64,000 nt of DNA from Planctomycetota bacterium (GTDB lineage: Bacteria; Planctomycetota; Planctomycetia; Planctomycetales; Planctomycetaceae), in assembly GCA_027618475.1 (NCBI GenBank), contig JAQCEJ010000005.1, forward strand, positions 40,023-104,022, given 5' to 3'. Position numbers and translations under genes: made by a program. Numbering within the stretch: the first letter of the stretch is position 1; each line of letters starts with the position of its first letter. A model generated the notes under the pieces. The model was not told the DNA's origin and did no database searches. It was given only the letters and a program-made list of their open reading frames with translations. Of the stretch, positions 24,714 to 32,756 are shown in pieces.

Positions 24714-26897
24714 ATGATTGCAATCCAACTCCCCGACGGCTCTCTGCTCGATAAATCCGACGACGTCACCGCGTTTCAAATCGCACAAGGGATCAGCGAA
24801 CGGCTGGCTCAGGCTTCGGTCGCTGCCGTTGTTGACGGCCAGACCGTCGACGTGCATCGACCGCTCGCCGAAGTCACCGCGCAAAGGCCGGTGCCGCTCA
24901 AACTCCTCACCGAAAAAGACCCCGCATCGCTCGCGGTGCTGCGGCATTCGTGCGCTCACGTGATGGCCCGCGCCGTCATGCGATTGTTCCCCGGCGTCAA
25001 ACTCGCCTTCGGTCCGACCGTCGGGCATACCTTTTATTACGACTTCGAACTCGATCATGCGCTCAACGAAGAAGACTTCCCGCGCATCGAAGCAGAGATG
25101 GCGAAGATCATCGGCGATGCCGAGCCGTTCGAGCGGTTCGCCCTCGATCGTCCCGAAGCTGTGGCGATGTGCGAAGGGATGGGACAATCGCTGAAGGTCG
25201 AGCACATCAATACGGGCCTTGCCTCGCACGAGCAACTCGGGTTTTATCGTCAGGGAGAATTCGTCGATCTCTGCCGCGGGCCGCATATACCGAATGCCGG
25301 AAAGATCAAGGCGTTCAAGATTCTCTCGGTCGCCGGGTCGTACTGGAAGGGGGACGCCGCCGGCAAACGCCTGCAACGGCTGTACGGCACCGCGTGGTTC
25401 AGCCAGAAAGATCTCAAAGGGTATCTCGACCAGATCGAAGAGGCGAAACGCCGCGACCATCGCGTGCTCGGCAAGCAGTTGGGGCTCTTTCAGATCAGCG
25501 AAAAAGTGGGGCAGGGGTTGTGTCTCTGGCTGCCGAAGGGGGCGACCGTCCGTTCGCAGCTTGAGGATTTCATCAAGCGAGAACTGATTAAGCGCGGTTA
25601 CGAACCGGTCTATTCGCCGCACATCGGCCGGGTCGATATGTACGAGACCAGCGGGCATTTTCCGTATTACCGCGATTCGCAGTTCGCCCCGATCTTTGGC
25701 CACGACGCCGGTGCGCTGGTCGACCACTGGATTCGCCGATTGAAGAACGTGAATCTCTCTCCGCCGGAAGAAGAAATTCTGCTGAAGGCGTCGCAAGTGC
25801 TGGGGTGCGCACTGCCGGAGTACAAATCGAAATCGTCATCGAACGAGAAGATCGATTATCTGCACGAGTGGGAACAGCATCAGGAGCGGTATCTGCTCAA
25901 GCCGATGAACTGCCCGCATCACGTGCAGATTTACAAAGCGCAGCCGCGCAGTTATCGCGATTTGCCCGTCCGACTCGCCGAGTTCGGGACCGTGTACCGT
26001 CATGAGCAGACCGGAGAACTCAACGGCATGTTGCGCGTGCGCGGGTTGACCCAGGACGATGCGCACCTGTTTTGCACGCCCGAGCAAGTCGAGCAGGAAT
26101 TCCGCGATACGCTCAAGCTCACTCAGTTCGTGCTCGAAGCGGTCGGGCTCACCGATTACCGCGTGCAGCTTTCGCTGCGCGATCCCAAGAGCGACAAGTA
26201 CGTCGGCAGCGAAGAGAACTGGGACAAAGCCGAGTCGTCGCTCCGCCGCGTGCTGAGCGAAATGGGCTTCTCGTTTATCGAAATGGAAGGGGAAGCGGCG
26301 TTCTACGGTCCGAAGGCCGACTTTATGGTGCGCGACTGCATCGGCCGCGAATGGCAACTCGGAACCGTACAGCTCGATTACAATCTCCCCGAGCGATTCC
26401 AGCTCGAATACATCTCGGACCAGAACAAACCCGAGCGTCCGGTGATGATCCACCGCGCTCCGTTCGGCTCGATGGAACGGTTCTGCGGCATGCTCATCGA
26501 ACATTTCGCCGGTGCGTTTCCCCTGTGGATCGCCCCCGAGCAAGTGCGCGTGCTGCCGGTGAGCGACAAGACGCTTAACTATGCGGACGAAGTCGGCCGG
26601 CAGTTCCGCGAGGCGGGTTTTCGCGTGACGGTCGACCATCGCAGTGCGAAGATCAATGCGAAGATTCGCGATGCGCAGTTGGAACTCATCCCGTACATGC
26701 TGGTCGTCGGCCCGAAAGAAGAAGAACAGCAGGCGGTCTCGGTACGCGACCGCATCGCCGGCGACCTAGGCTCGATGCCCCTCGCCGGCGCGCTCGCCAA
26801 GTTGCAACAGGAGGTCAACGAACGTCAGATTCGCCAGGTGGTGAAGAGCGACTTCTCGGCAATGGAAAGCGCGGAGGATGCGGCGTTTGAGTATTGA
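24714..26897 (+). CDS. thrS: Threonyl-tRNA synthetase
   Basis: Class II synthetase charging tRNA(Thr). In order: TGS domain (1-60, [17 protein letters not shown]), editing domain with [11 protein letters not shown], the class II core with motif 2 ([20 protein letters not shown]) and motif 3 ([13 protein letters not shown]), and the anticodon-binding domain ([17 protein letters not shown]). Zinc ligands are present: Cys in MNCPHH, His in DDAHLFC and His in IHRAPFGS. At 727 residues it is longer than the usual 640 or so, mainly because of an insertion at about 330-385 ([20 protein letters not shown] to [11 protein letters not shown]) between the end of motif 1 and MNCP. ATG 24714 was chosen; an upstream TTG start would add seven residues. 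A palindrome cluster occupies the leader. Confidence 0.97.
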   Translation: MIAIQLPDGSLLDKSDDVTAFQIAQGISERLAQASVAAVVDGQTVDVHRPLAEVTAQRPVPLKLLTEKDPASLAVLRHSCAHVMARAVMRLFPGVKLAFGPTVGHTFYYDFELDHALNEEDFPRIEAEMAKIIGDAEPFERFALDRPEAVAMCEGMGQSLKVEHINTGLASHEQLGFYRQGEFVDLCRGPHIPNAGKIKAFKILSVAGSYWKGDAAGKRLQRLYGTAWFSQKDLKGYLDQIEEAKRRDHRVLGKQLGLFQISEKVGQGLCLWLPKGATVRSQLEDFIKRELIKRGYEPVYSPHIGRVDMYETSGHFPYYRDSQFAPIFGHDAGALVDHWIRRLKNVNLSPPEEEILLKASQVLGCALPEYKSKSSSNEKIDYLHEWEQHQERYLLKPMNCPHHVQIYKAQPRSYRDLPVRLAEFGTVYRHEQTGELNGMLRVRGLTQDDAHLFCTPEQVEQEFRDTLKLTQFVLEAVGLTDYRVQLSLRDPKSDKYVGSEENWDKAESSLRRVLSEMGFSFIEMEGEAAFYGPKADFMVRDCIGREWQLGTVQLDYNLPERFQLEYISDQNKPERPVMIHRAPFGSMERFCGMLIEHFAGAFPLWIAPEQVRVLPVSDKTLNYADEVGRQFREAGFRVTVDHRSAKINAKIRDAQLELIPYMLVVGPKEEEQQAVSVRDRIAGDLGSMPLAGALAKLQQEVNERQIRQVVKSDFSAMESAEDAAFEY

Positions 26898-26924
26898 GGG
26901 CGGGATTAGATTTTGGGGATTGAT

Positions 26925-27257
26925 ATGGAAACGATAAGCACAATTTCATCACGCCGACCGTATGGTTTAATGTTTCTGCTTCAATTCGTCCCTGTGGTGT
27001 TCATCGCAATCGCTACCAGTTTATCGAGCGTCATCGGGGTGGGAGGGTATGTTCTTCTTATCCTGTATCAGGCATCCGTCGTCATTGCATCAGGCGCGGT
27101 GTTGGTCTTCTGGTTTTTTGATCGCCCGGCTCGTTGGACTACGGCAAGTTGGGAATTTATGTCAATCGCATTGACATTCGCGACGAGCCTTCTCTTTGTT
27201 CTTGCGGTAATTCAGGATGTAATTGACGATGGCGGGTTGTTTGTCATCGACTTTTGA
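26925..27257 (+). CDS. Small membrane protein, unknown
   Basis: A 110-residue protein with three hydrophobic segments (about 14-38, 45-68 and 85-105) joined by short loops, one with FWFFDRPARWTTASWE. It matches no family I can name. Start ATG 26925 has GGGGA upstream; a TTG 12 bases earlier is an alternative. It begins 27 bases after thrS and ends 38 bases before an ATPase gene, in the same direction, so it may be co-transcribed with the ATPase and HigA-like genes that follow. Confidence 0.6.
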   Translation: METISTISSRRPYGLMFLLQFVPVVFIAIATSLSSVIGVGGYVLLILYQASVVIASGAVLVFWFFDRPARWTTASWEFMSIALTFATSLLFVLAVIQDVIDDGGLFVIDF

Positions 27258-27295
27258 GCCTTGTGGCCGGTTCAACCAAAAAGTGATACATTTCT

Positions 27296-28417
27296 ATGGC
27301 CCTTAACGAGCTGCGAATTCTGGGATACCGGTCGCTCAGAAATGTGGTTTTGCCGCTGTCGCAGTTGAATGTCGTTACCGGCTCGAATGGTTCGGGAAAG
27401 TCGAATCTCTATCGTGCGTTGTGGTTGATCGCACAGATCTGCGAAGGAAGTTTCGCACGCACGATTGCGCGCGAGGGAGGATTGCTCTCGGCCTTGTGGG
27501 CCGGTCCCCGGCTCAACAAAAAGCCGGTTCGTATGTCTCTCGGTTTCATGACAAATGATTTCAACTTCGAATTGAGTTGCGGCTTTCCTCAGCCGTCCCC
27601 AAGCCTGTTCGCATACGATCCCGAAATTAAAGAGGAGGTTGTCTGGCATGGAAGGATCAGAAAACCGACTACGACGTTACTCGAACGCAAGGCAGGGATG
27701 ACGTGGATTCGCGATGACATCGGAAAACGCGTCGAATACCCTCTGGTGCTTGGGGAAAACGAGTCGGTCTTATCGCAACTTAGAGAACCGCAGCGTTTTC
27801 CCGAACTGTTTTCGCTGCGCGACGAAGTCCGCGGGTGGCGGTTCTATCACGGTTTTCGTACCGACGACGAGTCGCCGATTCGTTCGCCGCAAGTGAGTGT
27901 CCGCACGCCCGTTCTCAGTCACGACGGTAGCGACCTTGCCGCCGCACTGCAAACGATCTTGGAAATCGGCGACTCGCAACAGCTCATGGCGTCTATTGCA
28001 TCGGCGTTTCCGGGGCGTAATCTTATGATTGACTCGAATTCGCCCGGCGACTCACCGTCGCCTCGGGCGACGGAGTTATCGGTCGCGTTATATCCCCGAG
28101 GCTGCCGTCGACCGATGCTCGCTCGCGAATTGTCCGACGGGACGCTGAAATATCTCTGTCTGGTGGCCGCCTTGCTCAGTCCGCGACCGCCCGTGTTGAT
28201 TGCGCTCAACGAACCCGAAGCAAGCCTTCATCCTGATTTGCTTCCTCCGCTCGCGCAACTTATCGTGAACGCTTCCGAACTTTCACAAGTGTGGGTCAGC
28301 ACGCATTCGCAGATACTGGTCGACGCCATCCAGCAGATTTCAGGGACACACGCCATCAGGCTTCGCCTTGAAGAAGATGAAACCAAGATTGTGCTGCCTG
28401 AAGAATGTGAAACATAG
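27296..28417 (+). CDS. ABC/SMC-like AAA ATPase (AAA_21 type)
   Basis: A 373-residue ATPase of the RecF/OLD-like group (AAA_21; predicted ATPase COG4637-like). Walker A is GSNGSGKSN (about 30-38), the signature-like segment is ARELSDGTLKYLCLVAALLS, Walker B is VLIALNEPEASLHPDL, and the switch His is in VSTHSQILVDA. There is no TOPRIM nuclease domain, so it differs from OLD proteins. Members are of uncertain function; several serve in phage defence or toxin systems together with a partner gene, others stand alone. Here it is followed by a HigA-like antitoxin gene (28479) and preceded by a small membrane protein gene (26925), all in one direction. Start ATG 27296 gives MALNELRILGYRSLRNV, a normal beginning. 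Confidence 0.88.
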   Translation: MALNELRILGYRSLRNVVLPLSQLNVVTGSNGSGKSNLYRALWLIAQICEGSFARTIAREGGLLSALWAGPRLNKKPVRMSLGFMTNDFNFELSCGFPQPSPSLFAYDPEIKEEVVWHGRIRKPTTTLLERKAGMTWIRDDIGKRVEYPLVLGENESVLSQLREPQRFPELFSLRDEVRGWRFYHGFRTDDESPIRSPQVSVRTPVLSHDGSDLAAALQTILEIGDSQQLMASIASAFPGRNLMIDSNSPGDSPSPRATELSVALYPRGCRRPMLARELSDGTLKYLCLVAALLSPRPPVLIALNEPEASLHPDLLPPLAQLIVNASELSQVWVSTHSQILVDAIQQISGTHAIRLRLEEDETKIVLPEECET

Positions 28418-28478
28418 CGCCGAACGTAACTGTTATATGTGCTTCCAAAGAAAACACGACGATAATAGGAAAACGGCC

Positions 28479-28910
28479 GTGTCAACTGCGTCCCCAAGAC
28501 GATTCAAGGGTAAGTCGCGAGACAAATACCTCGAATTGGTGCAGGTGTTTCCGCTGATTTCCCTGCGATCCGACTCCGAATTGAAAGCCGCGCAAGACGT
28601 CATGGGCCAGATCTTTGCTAAAGGAACGCTCTCTCCGGACGAGGAGATGTACCTCGACGCCCTCAGCGATTTGATTGCGGCCTACGAAGACAAACACCAC
28701 CCGATCGAACCGCCAACCGATGCCGCGATGTTGCGGCATTTGATGGAAGCCAAGGGAGTTTCTCAAATCGAGTTGCATACCAAAACCGGCATCGCAAAAT
28801 CGACGATTTCTGAAATCCTCGCGGGCAAAAAACCGTTCAGCCGCAAAATCATTCGCACGCTGTCCGAATATTTTCACGTCGAACCCGGTCTCCTCGCCGC
28901 GAATATCTGA
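28479..28910 (+). CDS. HigA-like HTH antitoxin / Xre-family regulator
   Basis: A 143-residue protein with the HigA2-type pattern: AYEDKHHPIEPPTDAAMLRHLME, followed by an Xre helix-turn-helix (GVSQIELHTKTGIAKSTISEILAGKK) and a C-terminal FHVEPGLLAANI. In HigBA systems this protein neutralises the RelE-like HigB toxin and represses the operon. No higB-like frame lies next to it: the gene upstream is an ATPase ending at 28417. I chose GTG 28479 with AGGA nine bases upstream; an ATG at 28437 lacks a ribosome-binding site. It may be an orphan regulator, or the antitoxin-like partner of the ATPase. A dispersed repeat follows its stop codon. Confidence 0.8.
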   Translation: MSTASPRRFKGKSRDKYLELVQVFPLISLRSDSELKAAQDVMGQIFAKGTLSPDEEMYLDALSDLIAAYEDKHHPIEPPTDAAMLRHLMEAKGVSQIELHTKTGIAKSTISEILAGKKPFSRKIIRTLSEYFHVEPGLLAANI

Positions 28911-28917
28911 TACACTC

Positions 28918-28966
28918 TAACCGAGGTCTGCGACTTTCAGACCGGCCTCATAGAGGCCAGCTACAA
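28918..28966. repeat. Dispersed GGCCTC-n-GAGGCC repeat, copy A
   Basis: Core hairpin GGCCTCATAGAGGCC at 28944-28958, preceded by a GAGGTCTG...CAGACC pair and followed by AGCTACAA. Related copies are at 35268-35302 and 53127-53169. It lies between two genes of the same direction. Confidence 0.8.
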
Positions 28967-28988
28967 TTTCATCTTGATTGGACCATTC

Positions 28989-29312
28989 ATGCCTTCCGAC
29001 TTTATCTGGCTCGAAATCGAATGCCGGCAGACCGACAAGCATGTCCGCATGTTTCGGGGGCGGGCTTCGCGCGACGATTTCGACGCCCTCGTTTCGGGGA
29101 AGCCGCCGGTTTTCATCAATCTCGCCGAGTGCTACTGGTACAACGACGCCGAAGAATCGTCGGAAGAATGGCAAGAACCGTTCGGCACGTTCGAACGGCT
29201 GGGGAACGGCATCTTCGCCAACTTCACCGGCGACATGTTCGTCCGCTGCGATACCATCGTCAATATCTCGGTCCTCAAAGACGGTTTCGAAGGCGAGCCA
29301 CGCAGCCTGTAA
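28989..29312 (+). CDS. Small soluble protein, unknown
   Basis: A 107-residue acidic protein without signal or membrane segment: MPSDFIWLEIECRQTDKHV to LKDGFEGEPRSL. It is probably beta-rich, with FINLAECYWYNDAEESSEEW and FANFTGDMFVRCDTIVNISV. I do not recognise a family. ATG 28989 is preceded by a weak TTGGACC; a TTG 15 bases upstream is also possible. It is flanked by two intergenic repeats (28918-28966 and 29321-29541), so its transcript is probably its own. Confidence 0.6.
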   Translation: MPSDFIWLEIECRQTDKHVRMFRGRASRDDFDALVSGKPPVFINLAECYWYNDAEESSEEWQEPFGTFERLGNGIFANFTGDMFVRCDTIVNISVLKDGFEGEPRSL

Positions 29313-29320
29313 CAAAGACG

Positions 29321-29541
29321 CCGGGTGACTGGGGCGCAAATCAACCGTTCGCGACCAAAAACAGAACGATCGCGAATCGCATCGTCGCACACCAGTTCGC
29401 GCTCACGGCCCCAGTCGATGGCGTGGAAGACGGGTGCAACATATTCGACTGGGGCCGTGGACGCGATCTCTCTGACGTTCTGTTTCTGCGCAGCCGAGGC
29501 ATTGAAACCCGTTGACCACCAGTGACGGCCCCAGCCACCCG
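29321..29541. mobile_element. MITE-like element with terminal and internal inverted repeats
   Basis: Terminal arms CCGGGTGACTGGGGC (29321-29335) and GCCCCAGCCACCCG (29528-29541) are inverted copies with one or two differences. Inside lies a perfect 15-base inverted repeat, CACGGCCCCAGTCGA (29404-29418) and TCGACTGGGGCCGTG (29445-29459). The CCCCAGTC core is thus present four times. Nothing inside looks coding. The structure fits a non-autonomous transposon of about 220 bases filling the gap between two convergent genes. No matching transposase is in the window and no target duplication was identified. Confidence 0.6.
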
Positions 29542-29559
29542 CTGTATTTGAAGTTGCTT

Positions 29560-31077
29560 TTATTGTGCTTTCAGAAATGCATCGACCATCTCCGCCCGAA
29601 TTTTTCCTTTCACCGCGGGTGTCAGCAGATTGAAATGCGTCGCCTGGGGGATTATTTTGACGACGGCGTCAATTCCTGATTGTTCGAGCGAATCTTTCAA
29701 CAAGCGCGTCGCCCCTTCGAGATAGAACGTGTCTTCTTCTCCCATGATGATGTGCAGTTTTCCTTTGAGTTTCGGCCCGAGCGTCTCCCCGTTGCGTTCG
29801 AGGATGAGGCGAATGTCGTATCGTTCCCAACTTTTGGCGACGTCGGTGTCGATGTTGCCGCTGTCGCGATCCCACAACAGTTTGGGTTTGCCGTCGTCGC
29901 CGCGGTGACTGAAAACCGCTTCGAAGCTGTGGAGCTGTCCGCCGGGGCCGAGTACCCATTCCATCTCCGCAAAACCGCGATACCAGAGTGCCACTTCACC
30001 GTTAAGACGTGCGAGCGGCCGGCGTTCGCCTTTATCGTCGACGTACATGTTTTCGCCCGGTTGGTAGAGATCGATGCGCTGGAAGTCGCGAAAATCGACG
30101 GGATCAGGGGCTGTGCTCCAGACGCCGCCGAAGACGTCCGGATGCGTCACCTGCACCCACAGACTGCTCCAGCCGCCGGACGAATGACCCGTTAAGAACC
30201 GCGCAGTCGGCCTGGCAATCGTACGATACTTTTCATCGAGTGCAGGAATAAAATCTTCGACGAGAGCCGTTCCCCACGGACCGTTGTTTTCGGAATCGGC
30301 GAAGACGTGATGTCCCAGCGGACAACTCGGATCGAGCATCAACCGAATAAACTCGACGCCGTTCTTGTTCTTCTCGGCGATCGGCTGATTGCTCTGCCCG
30401 TGAAAATGTGTGCCGCCGAATCCGGGGATGGTGTAAATGACAGGGTACCGCCGGTTGGGTTCGTCGTAGTAGCTTTGCGGCAGCAAGACCGAGGCGTTAA
30501 CCGTGACGTCGCGGTCGTAGAACTCACTCAAGCGTTGCGACTTCACGGCGAGCAGCTTGCACCATTTCGATTCGCGAAATATTTGCTCCGGTACGAGCTG
30601 AGAAACATCGAATTCGATCGGCTGCGCGGGAGCATTTTCGGGAAGCTTTATCACCTGGCTGAAACCATTTCCCGCACCCGTGCCGATTTCGCGTTCCCAC
30701 GGATTAAACCGTACGACAGCCTGTGCCCGATATCCGGCGAGCGGCATCTTGGCGAGCGGTTCGGGATACGCCAGCATCTCACCCGGGTCTTTCGCCGACA
30801 GCGTCAACGGCATGCCGGGTTTCCAGTCGTTCACATCGACGCCGATGAAATATTCGGGCTCGAACCAGTCGGGGCCTTGGCGCGGTTCTTCGTGCATCCG
30901 ACTGAAGAATACGTACACCCGCCCCGAAAAAGGCCGATCATGTACCGACTTGTCGAACGTCACGCGAAACGACCACTCGGCGGCGTATGCCTGCGAATTC
31001 TGATAGAATATTCCGAGAGTCAACAACAGGGTGAACAATAAGAACCGACGGCGATACAAGCGGGAACAGCGTTTCAT
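29560..31077 (-). CDS. Secreted esterase-like alpha/beta hydrolase
   Basis: A 505-residue exported protein of the esterase-D / enterochelin-esterase-like group. The N-terminal signal is MKRCSRLYRRRFLLFTLLLT ... SQAYAA, and a beta domain of about 150 residues follows (VTFDKSVHDRPFSGRVYVFF). The hydrolase part starts near 190 (NASVLLPQSYYDEPNRRYPV). It has the nucleophile elbow GHSSGGW, a likely acid in MGEEDTFYLEGA and a catalytic His in PQATHFNLL. The substrate, perhaps a carbohydrate ester or similar polymer, is unknown. The start at ATG 31077 keeps the signal peptide. It is divergent from a SlyX-like gene. Its stop lies 19 bases from a MITE-like element. Confidence 0.88.
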   Translation of the reverse strand: MKRCSRLYRRRFLLFTLLLTLGIFYQNSQAYAAEWSFRVTFDKSVHDRPFSGRVYVFFSRMHEEPRQGPDWFEPEYFIGVDVNDWKPGMPLTLSAKDPGEMLAYPEPLAKMPLAGYRAQAVVRFNPWEREIGTGAGNGFSQVIKLPENAPAQPIEFDVSQLVPEQIFRESKWCKLLAVKSQRLSEFYDRDVTVNASVLLPQSYYDEPNRRYPVIYTIPGFGGTHFHGQSNQPIAEKNKNGVEFIRLMLDPSCPLGHHVFADSENNGPWGTALVEDFIPALDEKYRTIARPTARFLTGHSSGGWSSLWVQVTHPDVFGGVWSTAPDPVDFRDFQRIDLYQPGENMYVDDKGERRPLARLNGEVALWYRGFAEMEWVLGPGGQLHSFEAVFSHRGDDGKPKLLWDRDSGNIDTDVAKSWERYDIRLILERNGETLGPKLKGKLHIIMGEEDTFYLEGATRLLKDSLEQSGIDAVVKIIPQATHFNLLTPAVKGKIRAEMVDAFLKAQ

Positions 31078-31175
31078 AAGAGGTGGACTTTCTCGGAATT
31101 CGTGGATGGATTGCTACATCATCGTACGCCGACGCCTTGCCTGCGGGCAATCGATCGGCGCGAGGGATTTGAAAA

Positions 31176-31391
31176 ATGGATCAACAGACATCAGACCGAT
31201 TCGTTAACGTCGAGATGCTCTGCGCTCACTTACAGCACGACGTCGAACAGATGCATCACGTATTGCTTGCCCTGCAAAGCGATCTCAAAGTGATGCAGCA
31301 GCAGCTCGAACGGCTGCAAACGCAAGTCTCGGACATCGGCCAGAACGATGAGGGAATCGACCCGCTCGCCGAACGGCCTCCGCATTATTGA
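31176..31391 (+). CDS. SlyX-like coiled-coil protein
   Basis: A 71-residue protein, almost wholly coiled coil (MLCAHLQHDVEQMHHVLLAL, QQQLERLQTQVSDI), ending in the SlyX hallmark ERPPHY. SlyX proteins are short cytoplasmic coiled coils of undetermined function. The assignment rests on size, heptads and the PPHY end. Start ATG 31176 has GAGGGA upstream. It lies 127 bases before the citrate synthase gene and could be read with it. Confidence 0.75.
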   Translation: MDQQTSDRFVNVEMLCAHLQHDVEQMHHVLLALQSDLKVMQQQLERLQTQVSDIGQNDEGIDPLAERPPHY

Positions 31392-31517
31392 AAACGCGAT
31401 TCGTCATCCCCCGTCGCTCGGCTGTAGATTACCCTTTTCGATAAAATGCGGGTAAGCTGGTACGTGACGGATTATTCAATTCTTCGCTGACGGCACATCA
31501 AAGAAACGAGGTCACCA

Positions 31518-32642
31518 ATGACGGAACATTACGCACCCGGACTCGAAGGAGTGATCGCTGGCGAGACGGCAATCTCGACGGTCGAAGGGGGATTGCGATA
31601 CCGCGGCTACGCCGTCGAAGAACTCGCCGCCGAGAGCACATTTATCGAGGTTGCTTACTTATTATTAAAGGGCGAGTTGCCGACCCAGGAAGATCTCGCC
31701 GACTTCGAAGCGGTGCTCGACGAGTCGGTCGACTCGGCCGTGGAAATCTGCGATTTGTTGTCGCAGATTCCCGTGCACACGCCGGTGATGGATGTGATGC
31801 GCACCGGCATCAGCATCGCGGCCCATTACGACCCTCATGCTGAAGATGATCACGATCATGCTGACGCCGATTTGAATAAGGCATTGCATCTGATGGGGGT
31901 CATCCCATTAATTCTCGCGTTTTGGCATCGCCACACGCAGGGATTGGAACTCGGCGAGCCCGATCCCGAGCGAAGCTATGCGGCAAATCTGCTCTCGCTG
32001 ATCACCGGCAAAGTGCCGACGTCGCTTGAAGAAAAAGCGATGGATGTCTCGCTGATCTTGTACGCCGAACACGAGTTCAATGCATCGACGTTTACCGCGC
32101 GGGTCGTCACGTCGACGGGGTCGGATTTGTACTCGGCGATCGTCGCCGCCGTCGGGGCGCTCAAAGGTCCGCTGCATGGCGGAGCCAACGAACAGGTGAT
32201 GGCGGTACTGGAAGAGATCGGTTCCGCCGATCGCGCCGAAGCGTGGATTCGCAACGCCCTCGCACAAAAACGCCGTGTGATGGGTTTCGGCCATCGCGTT
32301 TATAAAGATTGCGATCCGCGGGCCGTGTACCTGAAAGACTACTGCGGCCAGCTCGCCGAACGCCGCGGCCGACTGGAACTCGAACAGCGGGCCGAGATCA
32401 TCGAGCAGATTGTGTGGAACGAAAAGAAACTCCCCCCGAATCTCGACTGGCCGAGCGCGCGGCTGTATCACTATCTCGGCCTCGACGTGCCGATTTACAC
32501 GCCGTTGTTCGTCGTCAGCCGGGTTGTCGGCTGGTCGGCGCATGTGATCGAACAAAGCCGCGACAATCGGTTAATACGTCCCCGTTCGCGTTACATCGGT
32601 GCCGAGCCGCGCGCGTATGTGCCGTTATCCGAACGCGATTGA
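31518..32642 (+). CDS. gltA: Citrate synthase
   Basis: A 374-residue enzyme condensing acetyl-CoA (or propionyl-CoA) with oxaloacetate, the entry step of the citric acid cycle. The catalytic residues are His in LYAEHEFNAST, His in LKGPLHGGANE with the signature RVMGFGHRVYKDCDPR, and the Asp in PPNLDWPSARLYHYLG. The length is that of the short, Gram-positive/archaeal form rather than the 430-residue E. coli type. Sequence alone does not separate citrate from 2-methylcitrate synthase, and no prp genes are near. An Asp/His-rich loop (HAEDDHDHADADL, about 111-123) is unusual. Start ATG 31518 has GAGGTC upstream. Confidence 0.92.
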   Translation: MTEHYAPGLEGVIAGETAISTVEGGLRYRGYAVEELAAESTFIEVAYLLLKGELPTQEDLADFEAVLDESVDSAVEICDLLSQIPVHTPVMDVMRTGISIAAHYDPHAEDDHDHADADLNKALHLMGVIPLILAFWHRHTQGLELGEPDPERSYAANLLSLITGKVPTSLEEKAMDVSLILYAEHEFNASTFTARVVTSTGSDLYSAIVAAVGALKGPLHGGANEQVMAVLEEIGSADRAEAWIRNALAQKRRVMGFGHRVYKDCDPRAVYLKDYCGQLAERRGRLELEQRAEIIEQIVWNEKKLPPNLDWPSARLYHYLGLDVPIYTPLFVVSRVVGWSAHVIEQSRDNRLIRPRSRYIGAEPRAYVPLSERD

Positions 32643-32649
32643 TTTCCGT

Positions 32650-32732
32650 TTAGCCGCGACGCATCGCGGAGCGATTTGCTTCGTTGTCGCATCGGTCACA
32701 CGGGCTAACGCTCCGCGATGCGTCGCGGCTAA
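32650..32732. repeat. Perfect 24-base inverted repeat after citrate synthase
   Basis: Arms 32650-32673 (TTAGCCGCGACGCATCGCGG, then AGCG) and 32709-32732 are exact reverse complements with 35 bases between. A single diverged arm recurs at 33946-33970. It begins eight bases after the gltA stop and could stop transcription, but has the look of a dispersed mobile palindrome. Confidence 0.8.
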
Positions 32733-32756
32733 CCATTTATAGAAAGTGAAACGACT

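Noticed and set aside
28368..28478. Upstream extension of the HigA-like protein, overlapping the ATPase
   Set aside because: The extension starts at TTG inside the ATPase gene, has no ribosome-binding site, and the added residues do not match the HigA family.
29404..29459. CRISPR-like repeat
   Set aside because: The repeated core is in inverted, not direct, orientation, with only two to four copies and no regular spacers or cas genes.
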